Below are positions 63,355 through 64,000 of a stretch of 64,000 nucleotides of DNA, piece by piece (positions within the stretch are counted from its first letter, which is position 1; the number at the start of each line of letters is the position of its first letter). The notes under the pieces are model-generated. The model was not told the DNA's origin, searched no databases, and was given only the letters and a program-made list of their open reading frames with translations. Made by a program: the position numbers and the translations under genes. Source of the DNA: Mucilaginibacter achroorhodeus (GTDB taxonomy: Bacteria; Bacteroidota; Bacteroidia; Sphingobacteriales; Sphingobacteriaceae); contig NZ_VOEI01000001.1 of the NCBI RefSeq assembly GCF_007846095.1, forward strand, positions 434,001 through 498,000, in the 5' to 3' direction.

Positions 63355-64000
63355 TAATAATGAGCCGTTTTATAACCGGCCATCTCGTTTAAAATAGTAG
63401 CGTTCATTGCTTCGGCATTGGCATCAAGCATTTTAAGCAGTTGGAACTGCGCCCGGGCCCTTTGCAAATTATGCCCTTCAAACTTGGTTTTAAAATATAC
63501 ATCGCCATTAATATGGTCTGTAAGAAAACGAACGGCTTGCATATACGGCAGTAGCAGTGCACCCTTCATCAGGGATCTCACTTCAGCGTCTGTTAAAAAC
63601 TTCGAAGCTTCCCGCAGATAACCTTGTACATAGGCATCAAACAAAGGCATATTCAACTGTATTTTGCTCAGGTCGGCCTCGTCCTCAGTAGACGTATTGA
63701 TAATGGTACGTATGGCGTCGCCAAAGTCATAGGCTACGTAGCCATCCATTACCGTCTCCAGGTCAATAACGCATTGCGCTTCGTCGTTTTGGTTGAGCAG
63801 CACGTTATTAAATTTAGTATCGTTATGGATAACCCGTTTAGGCAAAGCATTTACCTTATCAGGCTGCTGAAAGTACTGCATAGGCTCAGCATACTTTCGT
63901 ACAATATCTAATTCGGGTTTAACAGAAGAAACGCGACCTGCCATATCTTTCGAAATAGCATCGTTTAGTTGCCTTAAACGATGCTGTATGTTATGGAAAT
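63354..64000 (-). CDS. APH-fold sugar/amino-sugar kinase, partial (5' end outside window)
   Basis: The frame is open to the right edge, so the N-terminal part is missing; 215 codons are seen. The catalytic loop is HNDTKFNNVLL (HxDxxxxN class) and the metal Asp is in VIDLETVMDG, followed by YDFGDAIR. This is the aminoglycoside phosphotransferase fold, used by N-acetylhexosamine 1-kinase (NahK) and AmgK. With the transporter and CBM9-like gene downstream, a sugar kinase is more likely than antibiotic resistance. Confidence 0.82.
   Translation of the reverse strand, partial: FHNIQHRLRQLNDAISKDMAGRVSSVKPELDIVRKYAEPMQYFQQPDKVNALPKRVIHNDTKFNNVLLNQNDEAQCVIDLETVMDGYVAYDFGDAIRTIINTSTEDEADLSKIQLNMPLFDAYVQGYLREASKFLTDAEVRSLMKGALLLPYMQAVRFLTDHINGDVYFKTKFEGHNLQRARAQFQLLKMLDANAEAMNATILNEMAGYKTAHY

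Noticed and set aside
63354-64000. Aminoglycoside resistance gene
   Set aside because: The APH fold is shared by sugar kinases, and the neighbours are sugar genes, not resistance genes.

Overview
The window looks like a chromosomal segment of a Bacteroidota bacterium of the Sphingobacteriaceae type (Mucilaginibacter or Pedobacter-like). Evidence: promoters of the TTTG/TAnnTTTG kind, almost no Shine-Dalgarno sequences except at rpsU and hpf, SusC/TonB-type receptors with carboxypeptidase-like N-terminal domains, a DUF2723 membrane protein, an rpsU-xerC-hpf operon, and the short palindromic intergenic repeats typical of these genomes. The genus is an inference.

Layout. 1-1.7 kb: end of a surface-polysaccharide export operon (Wza-like lipoprotein, Wzz-like chain-length protein cut by the window edge). 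1.9-8.2 kb: housekeeping genes (hslR, dapD, a heptosyltransferase, a Sua5/TsaC protein, CCA-adding enzyme, a pRiA4b ORF-3-like protein, miaA). 8.2-10.9 kb: nucleotide-sugar genes rmlA, rmlD and fcl. 11-25 kb, minus strand: the ancient translation/transcription operon tRNA-Thr, Tyr, Gly, Thr, tuf, tRNA-Trp, secE, nusG, rplK, rplA, rplJ, rplL, rpoB, rpoC, then a DUF3467 gene. 25.1-26.7 kb: rpsU-xerC-hpf. 26.8-35.9 kb: a repeat array, a peptidase, an outer-membrane receptor, pth, rplY, prs and tRNA-Gln. 36-64 kb is more accessory: a DUF2723 membrane protein, a frameshifted serine hydrolase, accA, GH43, an esterase, ThuA, a DUF3037/HipA-like kinase pair, a TonB receptor with a Cys-rich partner, AsmA, several lipoproteins, a TetR-SDR pair with matching operators, a DUF72 protein, a siderophore-interacting protein with an AraC regulator, and a sugar operon (oxidoreductase, FucP-type transporter, CBM9-like protein, APH-fold kinase).

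The most unusual observation is a set of eight spacer elements between 3.3 and 34.7 kb. They have unrelated sequences but one architecture: short units repeated in strict 7-base phase (8 in one case), followed by the reverse-complement units. They fill spacers inside essential operons, including two gaps between tRNA genes, rpoB/rpoC and nusG/rplK. One overlaps the start of the heptosyltransferase gene and appears to supply its start codon. Other points: two stable-RNA promoters share a conserved block beyond the -7 box, rpoB starts with TTG, and rpsU and hpf carry strong Shine-Dalgarno sequences.

All calls come from reading the sequence and recalling family features; no search was run.
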